Of a stretch of DNA of 64,000 bases, positions 1-8,927 are shown one piece after another (positions within the stretch are counted from its first letter, which is position 1; each line of letters starts with the position of its first letter). The notes under the pieces were generated by a model. It made no database searches, was not told the DNA's origin, and saw only the letters and a list, made by a program, of their open reading frames with translations. Origin of the DNA: Candidatus Methylomirabilis sp. (lineage in GTDB: Bacteria; Muiribacteriota; Ozemobacteria; Ozemobacterales; Ozemobacteraceae); the NCBI GenBank assembly GCA_020722725.1, contig DYKG01000006.1:1-64000 (forward strand), in the 5' to 3' direction. The position numbers and the translations under genes were made by a program.

Positions 1-104
1 AAACTCTGCTTAAATACTGGATAGCACAAACGATCCCGACGAAACCATTGCCGGAGGCTGCACCAATCCGCATACCGAGAATTGCTGCAGGGTACCTAAA
101 TTCC

Positions 105-133
105 TTGACTTAGAAAAGCTGTTGGGATATAAT
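105..133 (+). promoter_or_regulatory. sigma70 promoter of the ffh operon
   Basis: A TTGACT -35 box (105-110) is followed by an exactly 17-nt spacer and a perfect TATAAT -10 box (128-133). Transcription would start near 140, about 40 nt before ffh. This is the only strong promoter seen before about 18.7 kb, so it may drive much of the following housekeeping run. Confidence 0.85.
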
Positions 134-179
134 TAACGTTCCATCTCATGTTCTAAGGTATTGAAAAGGAGTCTGGATA

Positions 180-1520
180 ATGTTTCAGAGTCTTTCTGCG
201 AAGCTTTCTGCGGTTTTCGACAAGTTGCGAAAATCGGGCAAGCTTACGGAAAAAGATATTGATGCTGCGCTTAACGAAGTTAAAATGGCATTGCTTGAGG
301 CAGATGTCAATTTTAAGGTTGTCAAAAATTTCGTTAAAAACGTCAAAGAAAAAGCGGTTGGCGCAGAAATCTTATCCAGTTTAACGCCGACTCAGCAGGT
401 AATAAAAATTGTTCTCGATGAATTGACCTCCCTACTGGGAAAAGAACGGTCCAAAATTCAGATCTCCCCTAAAAAGCCCACAGTTATCATGATGGCCGGC
501 CTGCAGGGTTCCGGTAAAACTACCACCACGGCCAAGCTTGGCCTTTACATGAGAAAAGAAGAAAAGAAAAATCCGATTCTGGTTGCCTGCGACATCTATC
601 GCCCCGCTGCAATCAAGCAGTTGCAGGTTCTTGGCGACCAGCTGAGCATGAAGGTTTATGCCGGCGAAGCCGGAACCAGGCCGGCAGAAATTGCCCGCCA
701 GGCCATAGAGCATGCCCGCGAGCATGATTTCGATGTGGTAATTCTTGACACCGCCGGTCGTCTGCACATCGACGAGCAGATGATGGGTGAGATCAAAGAG
801 CTTAAAGAAGTCGCTCAGCCTCACGAAGTGCTTCTGGTGGTCGATGCAATGACCGGCCAGGATGCGGTTAACATGGCCAAAAGTTTCAACGAAATGCTTG
901 AACTTACTGGGCTGGTGTTGACCAAGCTCGACGGTGACGCAAGGGGTGGCGCGGCTCTTTCCATAAGAGAAGTTACAGGCAAGCCCGTGAAATTTGTTGG
1001 TATTGGTGAAAAGGCATCGGCACTTGAGCCCTTCTACCCTGAGCGCATGGCTCAGCGAATTCTGGGTATGGGCGATGTTCTAACCCTCATCGAAAAGGCT
1101 CAGGCCAACATGGATGCCGAAAAGATGAAGGAAATGGAAAAGCGGGTTCTTGAAGCGGAATTCAACTTCAACGATTTCCTTTATCAGCTCACTCAGATCA
1201 AAAAAATGGGGCCGCTCGATCAGCTTCTCGGCATGATTCCAGGCCTTTCCAGCCTAGGGAGTTCTCTCTCTGAATTTTCCTTTGATGATAAAAGATTCAA
1301 AAAATTTGAGGCAATTATTCTTTCAATGACCAACATTGAAAGAAATAATCCCGATATTATTGATGGTTCACGACGAAAACGCATTTCTGAAGGCAGTGGC
1401 AACGATATCCAGGATGTCAACCAGCTGCTCAAACAGTTTGCTCAGATGCGCAAAATGATGAAGCAGCTCGGCAGCCTGGGCAAAAAGCGTTCGAAAATGT
1501 CAAAATTCTTTGGAATGTAA
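180..1520 (+). CDS. ffh: Signal recognition particle GTPase Ffh (SRP54)
   Basis: This is the protein subunit of the signal recognition particle. It binds signal sequences emerging from the ribosome and, with FtsY, targets the ribosome to the membrane. The N domain (about 1-90) is followed by the G domain with its P-loop GLQGSGKTTT (107-116), DTAGR and TKLDGDARGG. The C-terminal M domain keeps the RNA-contact motif RRKRISEGSG and a methionine-rich tail (QMRKMMKQLG). The length of 446 aa is normal for the family. The ATG has a clear ribosome-binding site (AAAAGGAG). It is first in the classic ffh-rpsP-khpA-rimM-trmD-rplS order, behind a consensus promoter. A small 5-bp hairpin with a short T run (1523-1540) follows the stop and could cause partial termination. 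Confidence 0.98.
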   Translation: MFQSLSAKLSAVFDKLRKSGKLTEKDIDAALNEVKMALLEADVNFKVVKNFVKNVKEKAVGAEILSSLTPTQQVIKIVLDELTSLLGKERSKIQISPKKPTVIMMAGLQGSGKTTTTAKLGLYMRKEEKKNPILVACDIYRPAAIKQLQVLGDQLSMKVYAGEAGTRPAEIARQAIEHAREHDFDVVILDTAGRLHIDEQMMGEIKELKEVAQPHEVLLVVDAMTGQDAVNMAKSFNEMLELTGLVLTKLDGDARGGAALSIREVTGKPVKFVGIGEKASALEPFYPERMAQRILGMGDVLTLIEKAQANMDAEKMKEMEKRVLEAEFNFNDFLYQLTQIKKMGPLDQLLGMIPGLSSLGSSLSEFSFDDKRFKKFEAIILSMTNIERNNPDIIDGSRRKRISEGSGNDIQDVNQLLKQFAQMRKMMKQLGSLGKKRSKMSKFFGM

Positions 1521-1564
1521 GCACCGCGTAATGCGGTTTTAGTATTAGAAAAGGAGTTATAACA

Positions 1565-1864
1565 ATGGCCGTTTCAATCAGACTAAAAATGCTTGGAACA
1601 AAACATCGTCCCTGTTACCGCATTGTGGCTCTCGACAGCCGCAAGACCCGTGACGGGAAAACCCTCGAAAATCTTGGACAGTATGCTCCCCTGAATGAGC
1701 CTGCCGGACTCGATATTCGTGAAGATGCGGTTCTCGAACTGCTCAACAACGGTGCTGTTCCCTCTGAAACCGTAAAGAACCTTCTCAGACAGAAGGGCAT
1801 AGTTAAGGTTGCTCAGAAGAACGAAAGTGGCGAAGTAAGATTCGTTTGGACCAAACGTGCTTGA
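1565..1864 (+). CDS. rpsP: 30S ribosomal protein S16
   Basis: Small-subunit ribosomal protein S16, which helps assemble the 5' domain of 16S rRNA. It opens with the typical MAVSIRLKMLGTKHRPCYRI segment and keeps the PLNEPAGLDI region. The length of 99 aa is at the upper end of the usual 80-100. The start is set by an AAAAGGAGTT ribosome-binding site. It sits 44 nt after ffh and 22 nt before khpA in the conserved translation cluster. Confidence 0.98.
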   Translation: MAVSIRLKMLGTKHRPCYRIVALDSRKTRDGKTLENLGQYAPLNEPAGLDIREDAVLELLNNGAVPSETVKNLLRQKGIVKVAQKNESGEVRFVWTKRA

Positions 1865-1886
1865 TTGCACTCTGGAGAGCTGTTAA

Positions 1887-2126
1887 ATGACAACACTTGT
1901 TCAGGGTATGCTTGAGAAGCTGGTTAAAGCGCTGGTGGAGCATCCGGATGAAGTGATCGTGACCCCTATCGAAGGCGACAGCACAGTGGTCTTCGAGGTT
2001 CAGGTTCACCCCGACGACACCGGAAAGATAATTGGTAAAAAAGGGCGGACAATCAACGCTCTGCGCACAATTATCCGCTCGTCAGCTACTACTGGTGCCA
2101 GGAAGGTAATTATGGAGCTTGTTTGA
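1887..2126 (+). CDS. khpA: KH-domain RNA-binding protein KhpA
   Basis: A small (79 aa) single-KH-domain RNA-binding protein. The GXXG nucleic-acid loop is visible as GKIIGKKGRTINALRTI in the middle of the protein. KhpA partners with KhpB/Jag in Gram-positive bacteria and affects small RNAs, cell division and envelope growth; what it does in this lineage is not known. Its place between rpsP and rimM is the standard one, which supports the assignment strongly. Confidence 0.95.
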   Translation: MTTLVQGMLEKLVKALVEHPDEVIVTPIEGDSTVVFEVQVHPDDTGKIIGKKGRTINALRTIIRSSATTGARKVIMELV

Positions 2127-2147
2127 CAGGCTCAGACTGGCAGGAAA

Positions 2148-2729
2148 ATGATGAGCCGTGGAGTCTTCAAATTCAGTGCAGCCTCTGGCCAGACTCAGGA
2201 TCAATCTGAGTGGGTTGCTGTCGGTAAGCTGTTGAAGGCGGTAGGTCTTGATGGGTGGGTCAGGGTTGGCATTCTGACCGACTACCCCGATAGATTTGCT
2301 CCAGGTGCCGAATTTCATTTCCAAACGAGAGCTGGTTCTCCTGTGCCATGCAAAATCGCGGATATCCGCGAACATTACAACGAGACAATCGTCGAAATCA
2401 GGTTCGAAGGCCTTGAAGATCGTGATGCGGTGATGCCTTTTACCGGGGCGTATCTGGTGATACCCAAAAGTGAACGGGCTCCGGCAGACGATCAGAGCTT
2501 TTATCCTGATGAGATTCAGGGACTCGACCTTCTTTCTCCCGAAGGGAAAAAGGTTGGCCGGGTGGTTCGGCTTGAAGCCGATGCCCCCAGCCCGTATCTG
2601 GTGATTGATTCCACCGAATATGGCGAAGTTCTGATTCCGTTTCGCAAAGCTTTTTTTGCTGAAATCAGCAAGAAAAAAGCATTGCTGAAGCTTAAAGATG
2701 ATTTAACCGTGCATGTGCCGGAAGAATAA
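2148..2729 (+). CDS. rimM: Ribosome maturation factor RimM
   Basis: RimM binds S19 and helps mature the head domain of the 30S subunit. The N-terminal RimM beta-barrel (VAVGKLLKAVGLDGWVRVG, about 23-41) and the C-terminal PRC-barrel (FYPDEIQGLDLLSPEGKKVGRV, about 117-138) are both recognisable, ending in the usual LKDDLTVHVPEE. At 193 aa it is slightly longer than most RimM proteins because of about 20 extra N-terminal residues; either of two adjacent ATGs (2148 or 2151) could be used. It lies one base from trmD, so translation is probably coupled. Confidence 0.95.
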   Translation: MMSRGVFKFSAASGQTQDQSEWVAVGKLLKAVGLDGWVRVGILTDYPDRFAPGAEFHFQTRAGSPVPCKIADIREHYNETIVEIRFEGLEDRDAVMPFTGAYLVIPKSERAPADDQSFYPDEIQGLDLLSPEGKKVGRVVRLEADAPSPYLVIDSTEYGEVLIPFRKAFFAEISKKKALLKLKDDLTVHVPEE

Positions 2730-2730
2730 A

Positions 2731-3462
2731 ATGCGGGTAGATATAATCACTCTTCTACCCGGGATCTTTGACAATGTATTTGCTGAAAGCGTTCTCGGCT
2801 CGGCCATCAGAAACGGCCTGATTGAAATTGTTCTGCACAATTTTCGTGAATTTGGCGATGGTCGGCATAGAACGGTTGACGACACACCTTTTGGTGGTGG
2901 CCCGGGCATGTTACTCAAGCCGGGGCCCCTGATCAGCTGTTTAAACGATGTTCGCCAAGCGGCTCAACCGGCCCCGGTCATTGGTCTGACTCCCCAGGGC
3001 ATCAGATTTGACCAGCAGGTTGCCAGATCGTTAGCGGGTTATTCCCGCATAATCCTGGTTTGTGGCCGTTATGAGGGCTTCGATGAAAGAATAGTAAACG
3101 AATTCGATGTGCAGCTGTCAATCGGTGACTATGTATTAACCGGTGGAGAAATTGCGGCTATGGCAGTTGTTGACGCAGTTTCCCGCATGATTCCGGGAAC
3201 GGTAGGCAGACAGGAATCGGTGGAACAGGATTCGTTCTTTGACGGACTGTTGGATCACCCGCAATATACCCGGCCAGCAACCTGGGAAGGGCAGGTGGTT
3301 CCGGCGGTGCTTCAGCAGGGCAATCATGCTCACATCGAGAGCTGGCGCAGAAGCAATTCGCTTCTTCGCACTGCGGTTGCCAGGCCCGACGTTTTCAGAG
3401 CCGCTGCGGTAAGCGAAAGCGACCGTGAGTATCTTCAAAAAGTGATGAAGAGAAGGCACTGA
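2731..3462 (+). CDS. trmD: tRNA (guanine-N1)-methyltransferase TrmD
   Basis: TrmD methylates G37 of tRNAs using S-adenosylmethionine, preventing +1 frameshifting. It has the SPOUT trefoil-knot motifs [11 protein letters not shown] and [11 protein letters not shown], followed by MIPGTVG and DHPQYTRP. The ORF track starts it at 2713 inside rimM, but the family begins at [11 protein letters not shown], so the ATG at 2731 is chosen. That gives 243 aa, the normal length. The start is one base after the rimM stop. Confidence 0.97.
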   Translation: MRVDIITLLPGIFDNVFAESVLGSAIRNGLIEIVLHNFREFGDGRHRTVDDTPFGGGPGMLLKPGPLISCLNDVRQAAQPAPVIGLTPQGIRFDQQVARSLAGYSRIILVCGRYEGFDERIVNEFDVQLSIGDYVLTGGEIAAMAVVDAVSRMIPGTVGRQESVEQDSFFDGLLDHPQYTRPATWEGQVVPAVLQQGNHAHIESWRRSNSLLRTAVARPDVFRAAAVSESDREYLQKVMKRRH

Positions 3463-3505
3463 ATCAATTATTTATTTGAAAATCAATCCGGAAGGAGTTT
3501 TATCA

Positions 3506-3874
3506 ATGAACCCTATTATTGAAAGTGTTGAAAGAAACTATCAGAAAAACAAAAGCGAAATCCCATCTTTCCAGCCAGGTGATACCATTCGCATGGAAAT
3601 CAAGGTTCGCGAAGGTGAAAAAGAAAGACTGCAGGCTTTTGAAGGCGTGGTAATTTCACGTCGTTACGCCGGTCTGCGCGAAAACTTCACCGTAAGAAAA
3701 ATTTCTTATGGTGTTGGCGTCGAAAGAACTTTCCTCATTCACTCTCCCTCAATTGCTACCATCAAGCTGGTTCGTCATGGTAAGGTTGCCCGTGGCAAAC
3801 TTTACTATCTGCGCGACAGAGTTGGTAAAAAGACTCGCGTTAAAGATAAAATCTTTGCCAAGGATAACAGCTGA
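3506..3874 (+). CDS. rplS: 50S ribosomal protein L19
   Basis: Large-subunit ribosomal protein L19, located at the 30S-50S interface. The characteristic sequence [20 protein letters not shown] and the [25 protein letters not shown] region are present. The ORF track begins at 3476, but GGAAGGAG sits just before the ATG at 3506 and the family starts MNPIIESVE, so that start is used (122 aa). It ends 2 nt before lepB, which starts with TTG. Confidence 0.97.
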   Translation: MNPIIESVERNYQKNKSEIPSFQPGDTIRMEIKVREGEKERLQAFEGVVISRRYAGLRENFTVRKISYGVGVERTFLIHSPSIATIKLVRHGKVARGKLYYLRDRVGKKTRVKDKIFAKDNS

Positions 3875-3876
3875 TC

Positions 3877-4890
3877 TTGCTAGAATCAACCTCATCCGAC
3901 CGGAATGTCGGATTGTATATCCACGATTTGTCTATCAGATATGCTGAGCAGGTTGTGCCACTAGATGCTCTCGATACTGAAGAAGTGCTTGCTGAAAGGC
4001 ATCTACAGCTTTCGGGGAGTGTCAGCGGAAAAATCGAGGGTGCCGTTGAGGTTTTAATCGACCAGTCTTATCGGCCGGTTTTTAAAGCAGTCAAGGTTCC
4101 CTGTCGGGTAATCGAAGTCAATCGTGGAAGATTCCGGACTGATCTGAAACTGCACAACGGAATCAACAGGCTGCAACTCAGTGTTGTTGATTCCGACGGT
4201 GTTGTTTTAGACATTAAGAGTTTTGAGCTGCACTACAAGGGCTCGTTTCGCGAATGGAACGAGACGATTTTCATTGCCTTTTTTCTGGCAATTGTTATCA
4301 GGAGCCTGGTAATTCAGGCATTCTGGATTCCCACTGGAAGCATGGAGCCAACTCTGCTCGGCGAAAAGCGCGAGCCATTTTCCCACAAACTTGAAAGGAA
4401 TGGTGACCGCATTCTGGTAAGCCGCTTTGCCTATGTAATTGATCTTTCTCTGGATGGAAGACTTCCATTCGGGCCGCGAATCTGGCTGAAAAAACCGGCG
4501 CGGGGTGATATCATCGTTTTTAAATACCCAGACCCCGACAAAACCAATCCACCGAAAGATTATATTAAACGAGTCATCGGTATCGCCGGCGACCACATTC
4601 TTGTCGAAAACGGAATCGTTTATGTCAATGGCGTGGCATTACAGGAGCCCTATATTGCCGAGCCGCCGGTTACCGATTTTGAAACGGTGGTTCCGGCTGA
4701 GACTGTTTTCTGCATGGGTGATAATCGCAACAACAGTGCAGACAGCAGATATTGGGGGCCGATGCCTTTGACCAACCTGAAAGGGCAGGCAATTTTTGTC
4801 TATCTGCCGTTTAACCGTATTCATCCAATTTTGAGTTATCCGCACAATTATCTTGACCAGAAAGCGGAAGCCGGGGGCTCGGAAATCTGA
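3877..4890 (+). CDS. lepB: Signal peptidase I with an N-terminal Ig-like extension
   Basis: Type I signal peptidase, which removes signal peptides from exported proteins on the outer face of the inner membrane. One transmembrane helix (about 130-150) is followed by the catalytic serine in PTGSMEPTL (Ser155), the general base in DYIKRVIG (Lys231) and box E, GDNRNNSADSRYWGP (281-294). Unusually, about 125 residues precede the membrane helix. They resemble a bacterial Ig-like/glucodextranase-B-type beta sandwich (SGSVSGKIEGAVEVLID ... GINRLQLSVVDSDG). In a normal LepB topology this domain would be cytoplasmic. The start is TTG, 2 nt after rplS. Catalytic assignment is certain; the fold of the extension is inferred. 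Confidence 0.93.
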   Translation: MLESTSSDRNVGLYIHDLSIRYAEQVVPLDALDTEEVLAERHLQLSGSVSGKIEGAVEVLIDQSYRPVFKAVKVPCRVIEVNRGRFRTDLKLHNGINRLQLSVVDSDGVVLDIKSFELHYKGSFREWNETIFIAFFLAIVIRSLVIQAFWIPTGSMEPTLLGEKREPFSHKLERNGDRILVSRFAYVIDLSLDGRLPFGPRIWLKKPARGDIIVFKYPDPDKTNPPKDYIKRVIGIAGDHILVENGIVYVNGVALQEPYIAEPPVTDFETVVPAETVFCMGDNRNNSADSRYWGPMPLTNLKGQAIFVYLPFNRIHPILSYPHNYLDQKAEAGGSEI

Positions 4891-4893
4891 GCC

Positions 4894-5778
4894 ATGAAAA
4901 AAGATCTTCCGGGTCATATCAAAAAAGCATTTAAGTCAATAGACCGATTTCTGCCGGTTATCGACATGGTTGTTGAGCTAGTTGATGCAAGAATGCCGCA
5001 GGGTTCAAGATTACAGGGGCTGGTTGACCGGCTGGAAAAAAAATCGCTGATTGCTCTTGGCAAAGCAGATCTTGCCGAACCGGATGAAACTGAAAAATGG
5101 GTAGAGCGCTATCGTTCTGGTGGGGTGGCCTGTGTTGCTCTCGATTCGCGAAGCAGTGTTTCGGTAAAAAAGGTGGCGCAGCTTATTCAGAACCTGGCTT
5201 CAGCGTCTCAATCAGCTAATCCTGCAAGAAAAGCCCGACGGGTAATGATTATCGGTATTCCAAACGTGGGAAAATCGACGCTGATAAATTCTCTTGCCGG
5301 GCGCAAAGCGGCAAAAGCTGCCAACATGCCCGGAGTTACCCGTGATGTCCAGTGGATCAAGCTGTCTGGACAGCTTGAATTGCTTGATTTGCCTGGAATT
5401 CTTGATTTTTCATTGCTTAAACGGGGTGGAATTCTGAAATTGATCAACACAATGCCTGGTAATGAGGATGACTGCTATGATCAGGCAAGATTGCTCTGTG
5501 AGGTTCTTGCCGCAACGAGCAATGTCGGCATTATTCCGGGCCTGGCTGATTCCGCGGGAAAGTTTGATCAGTTTGTTGCAGATTATGCCCGCCGCATGAA
5601 TTTTCTAGCCAGGGGTGGTGAGGTTGATGAGCATCGTGCGGCAGCCGACATGATAAAAAGGTTTCAATCCGGCGGTTTTGGTGTGGTGACCCTTGAAAGG
5701 GCTGATGAAGCAACGCCGGTTTATGCGATTAAGCGCGATAATCAACCATCTTTAGAGGATACAGATTTCGATGAATGA
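4894..5778 (+). CDS. rbgA: Ribosome biogenesis GTPase RbgA/YlqF
   Basis: A circularly permuted GTPase that acts late in 50S subunit assembly. The motif order is G4 (LGKADL, 55-60), G1 (GIPNVGKST, 121-129), G2 (PGVTRD) and G3 (DLPG, 165-168), which defines the YlqF/YawG group. The N terminus (PGHIKKAFKSID, then VVELVDARMPQGS) is also typical. G4 has Gly in place of the usual Asn of NKxD, a mild deviation. The length of 294 aa is normal. It starts 3 nt after lepB and overlaps phoH by 8 nt. Confidence 0.93.
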   Translation: MKKDLPGHIKKAFKSIDRFLPVIDMVVELVDARMPQGSRLQGLVDRLEKKSLIALGKADLAEPDETEKWVERYRSGGVACVALDSRSSVSVKKVAQLIQNLASASQSANPARKARRVMIIGIPNVGKSTLINSLAGRKAAKAANMPGVTRDVQWIKLSGQLELLDLPGILDFSLLKRGGILKLINTMPGNEDDCYDQARLLCEVLAATSNVGIIPGLADSAGKFDQFVADYARRMNFLARGGEVDEHRAAADMIKRFQSGGFGVVTLERADEATPVYAIKRDNQPSLEDTDFDE

Positions 5779-6760
5779 AGTTGAAGAATGTCTCGAATTG
5801 AGCGAAGACCTGTCGCGTCACATTCTTGGGCCGGGTGAGCAAAGCGGACTTGAGCTGATAAAGACTTTGCCTGATTTGACGGCGCGGGCGCGTGGCAACA
5901 ACCTTTTTCTTGGCGGAGACCCTGAAAAGATTGCCATGGTTAAAAGGTTTCTGCAGACTTTGCAGCTTCGCTTGAGAAGCAGTCAGGTTCTTGATCCTTT
6001 TGAAGTCAGAAGAGTTTTTGAAACTTTGCAGGATCCTCAATTTATAAAATCCGCAAAAGATAATGGCCTGAGTTTTCCTGAAATCATTCAGACTCACGCC
6101 GGGCGCTCAATTCGGCCAAAAACGCTGATGCAGCAGAGCTATATTGATTCCATCGAAAAGAGCACGGTAGCAATCGTGCGCGGACCTGCCGGTACCGGTA
6201 AAACCTACCTTGCAACCGCGATGGCGGTAAAAGCTTTGAAAGAAAAGCGGGTCAGCCGCATAGTTCTTTCACGGCCAGTGGTAGAAGCGGGTGAGAGCCT
6301 GGGCTACCTTCCTGGCGATGTTAAGGAAAAAGTTGACCCGCATTTCAAGCCGTTGTATGACTCAATTCAAGAATTTATCGGTATGGGGAAATTCGAGCAG
6401 TTTCTTCGTCAGGGCATTATTGAAATTACACCGCTGGCTTATATGCGCGGCCGAACTTTCAATGAATCTTTCGTTATTCTCGATGAAGCTCAGAATACTA
6501 CCTTAGCCCAGATGCGCATGATTTTAACGCGGCTTGGATATGGTTCAAAGATGGTAGTTACCGGGGATCACACTCAGGTAGATCTTCCGCGCCGCAAAGA
6601 CAGTTCTTTGCTTTATCTTCAGGAAATTCTGAGCGAAATCAGTGCGGTAGCCTTTATTGACTTATCTTATAAAGACGTGATAAGGCATGAAGTGGTCAGC
6701 AGAATTATTACAGCATTTGACATCTATTTGAACAGGAACCAGAAAAAACTTGAGCGATAA
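5771..6760 (+). CDS. PhoH-like ATPase (YbeZ family)
   Basis: A PhoH-family P-loop ATPase linked to RNA metabolism; in many bacteria it is adjacent to the rRNA-processing factor YbeY, as here with only one gene between them. Walker A is GPAGTGKTYLA (138-148) and Walker B is VILDEAQNTT (about 234-243), followed by the VTGDHTQVDLP sensor region. The N-terminal 120 residues form the usual KH-like extension. The gene overlaps rbgA by 8 nt and may overlap the following HD-hydrolase gene by 11 nt, depending on that gene's start. Confidence 0.95.
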   Translation: MNEVEECLELSEDLSRHILGPGEQSGLELIKTLPDLTARARGNNLFLGGDPEKIAMVKRFLQTLQLRLRSSQVLDPFEVRRVFETLQDPQFIKSAKDNGLSFPEIIQTHAGRSIRPKTLMQQSYIDSIEKSTVAIVRGPAGTGKTYLATAMAVKALKEKRVSRIVLSRPVVEAGESLGYLPGDVKEKVDPHFKPLYDSIQEFIGMGKFEQFLRQGIIEITPLAYMRGRTFNESFVILDEAQNTTLAQMRMILTRLGYGSKMVVTGDHTQVDLPRRKDSSLLYLQEILSEISAVAFIDLSYKDVIRHEVVSRIITAFDIYLNRNQKKLER

Positions 6761-8927
6761 AACCAACTTGATAATGTCGACCTTTTTTGAATGGCTCAAC
6801 ATTCCGACCAAAGATCAGAAAGGGTTTCTGATCAGGCTTGTCGGTTTTTTCGTGTTGATGGTCGTTCTGATGGCTATCGACCCCAGCGGATTCAGCCCGG
6901 ATGTCATCGAAGGGCGCCCGGCCCCAAAGACAATCAGGTGTCCGCGCATGATGAGTTTTGTCGATGAACAGAAGACTAAAGAGCTGCGAAATCTTGAAAT
7001 GGAAAAGGTTTTGCCGGTATTTTCGACGATTGAACACGCTGAAGCCCAGATGTTCGAGCGCTTTGACCGCTTTACCGATACCCTTAAGCTTTATTGCGAA
7101 GATCTTCGGCAGCTGCCTTCTTCGGAAGAACCTCAGAATCTGATTGCATCTTATTTTTCATCGGAAAGTCTGCTGGAAGAAGAACGGCTGGTTCAGCTGA
7201 AAACTCTCAGACCGGCCCAGCTTGAGCGCCTGATATCGGTTTCCCGCAGAATATTACAGAATATCAGCCAGAAGATTATAACGTCGCAAAACCTTGAGAT
7301 GATCAAGGCAGAAGTTAAAGGGATGGTTGATGCTTACCCGGAAGGTGCAAATTTCAAGCTGTTGATGACCGGGCTTATTCGTAACTCGCTGATGGTTAAT
7401 GCGATTGAAGATGAAAAGCTTACCAGGCAGCGCCGCGAAGCTGCAGCCAGGTCGATACAACCGGTTAAGCGAACTTTTCAGAAGGGCCAGAAAATCATCG
7501 ATGAGGGGGTAATCGTAACCTCAGATGACTACTACGTAATTCGCCATATCGCCAAGCAGTTGCAGAAGAGCAGGGTTCTTTCGCTGAGTGGCAACTTTCT
7601 GCTGGTGCTTATGACTCTGGTCGTTTCGCTGGTATATCTTCGACTTGAAAGACCCAATATTCTCAAAGACAATGATCAATTGCGGCTTCTTGGAATTCTT
7701 TGTATTCTTACTATTCTGATGGCCAAAATTGCCCGTGGCGTGGGTGTAACGTTTGACAAGCCGTATCTTACTATTCTTCTGACTCCGCTGCCGGCAGTAG
7801 CATTGCTGATGACGATGCTTCTCGACTCGACCATCGCATTTTTCCATATTGTATTGCTGGGCATGCTGATGTTTGTAATCGGTGAATCCAATGTCAAATT
7901 TGTGGTTGTCAGCCTTTTTGGCGCAACCAGCGGTATTCTTGCCTGGCGGTCGGCCACGAGAGCAAATGATGTAAGAAATCTCATCGGTTCTTCTGGTTTG
8001 AAAATCGGGTTTGCTTCGAGTGTTGCTCTTATGGCTTTTCTGCTGCTCGATTCAGAGGTCTTTTCAACCATGGATCTGCAGGAAATCATTATGATGGCAG
8101 GCTTTGGCCTGATGAACGGGATCTTTTCGGGAATTCTGGCCAATGGAGTTCTTCCCTATATGGAAAACATGTTTTCGCTTGCTACCAGCTCGAGGCTGCT
8201 TGAACTGGCGGATCTTTCGCAACCGCTGCTCAAAAGACTTGCAGATGAAGCGCCAGGCACATATCAGCACAGTATTGCCGTGGCAACCCTGGCTGAAGCG
8301 GCGGCGAACGGCATCAACGCCGATCCTTTGCTTACCAAAATCTCAGCTTACTTTCATGATATTGGCAAGCTCAAGCGGCCGATGTATTTTGCTGAAAACC
8401 AGAGCGATCAAAACCGTCACGACCAGGTTACTCCCTATATGTCGAGTCTGATTCTGATTGGTCACATCAGAGACAGCCTCGACCTGGGCCGGGAATACGG
8501 CCTGCCGGAGCGGGTGTTGTCGATAATGTCGCAGCACCACGGCACTACCCTGATCAGTTATTTCTTTGAAGAAGCCAAAAAGAACAAAGACGGCGAGGAT
8601 GTCAGCGAGGATCGTTTTAGATATCCCGGTCCCAAGCCCCAGACCAAAGAAGCGGCGATCATTATGCTTGCCGATTCAGTTGAAGCGGCTGCCAGAACCC
8701 TGCCTCAGCACACCCACAGCAAAATTGAAGGTCTGGTGCAGAAAATTATCGAGCACAAACTAAATGACGAGAATCAGCTTGATGAAAGCGATCTGACGCT
8801 GAAAGACATTGAAAAGATCGAACAGATATTCGTCAGAACGATTTCATCGATGTATCACAGCCGGGTTGATTACCCCGGAAAACTATCGAATCAGGCGAAG
8901 GGGGCAACAGATGGAAGTTCTGATTAG
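6750..8927 (+). CDS. pgpH: 7TM-HD membrane phosphohydrolase (PgpH/YqfF family)
   Basis: Members of this family are membrane c-di-AMP phosphodiesterases, as shown for Listeria PgpH; the substrate here is inferred from the family. The architecture is an N-terminal helix (about 30-48), a long extracytoplasmic 7TMR-HDED-type domain (about 50-270), a block of membrane helices (about 277-470) and a cytoplasmic HD domain (about 495-700) with HSIAVATLAEAA and YFHDIGK. It lies between phoH and ybeY, the typical location. The start is uncertain: TTG at 6750 overlaps phoH by 11 nt, while ATG at 6774 gives a protein 8 residues shorter; neither has a strong ribosome-binding site. Confidence 0.93.
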   Translation: MSDKTNLIMSTFFEWLNIPTKDQKGFLIRLVGFFVLMVVLMAIDPSGFSPDVIEGRPAPKTIRCPRMMSFVDEQKTKELRNLEMEKVLPVFSTIEHAEAQMFERFDRFTDTLKLYCEDLRQLPSSEEPQNLIASYFSSESLLEEERLVQLKTLRPAQLERLISVSRRILQNISQKIITSQNLEMIKAEVKGMVDAYPEGANFKLLMTGLIRNSLMVNAIEDEKLTRQRREAAARSIQPVKRTFQKGQKIIDEGVIVTSDDYYVIRHIAKQLQKSRVLSLSGNFLLVLMTLVVSLVYLRLERPNILKDNDQLRLLGILCILTILMAKIARGVGVTFDKPYLTILLTPLPAVALLMTMLLDSTIAFFHIVLLGMLMFVIGESNVKFVVVSLFGATSGILAWRSATRANDVRNLIGSSGLKIGFASSVALMAFLLLDSEVFSTMDLQEIIMMAGFGLMNGIFSGILANGVLPYMENMFSLATSSRLLELADLSQPLLKRLADEAPGTYQHSIAVATLAEAAANGINADPLLTKISAYFHDIGKLKRPMYFAENQSDQNRHDQVTPYMSSLILIGHIRDSLDLGREYGLPERVLSIMSQHHGTTLISYFFEEAKKNKDGEDVSEDRFRYPGPKPQTKEAAIIMLADSVEAAARTLPQHTHSKIEGLVQKIIEHKLNDENQLDESDLTLKDIEKIEQIFVRTISSMYHSRVDYPGKLSNQAKGATDGSSD

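Noticed and set aside
1-113. Possible gene fragments at the left edge: a plus-strand open frame ending at 113, and a minus-strand frame from ATG at 73 leaving the window
   Set aside because: Both are under 40 codons, overlap each other, lack a ribosome-binding site in view, and cannot be told apart from chance open frames.
432-824. 130-aa minus-strand ORF opposite ffh
   Set aside because: Shadow of a highly conserved gene; no ribosome-binding site and no recognisable protein features.
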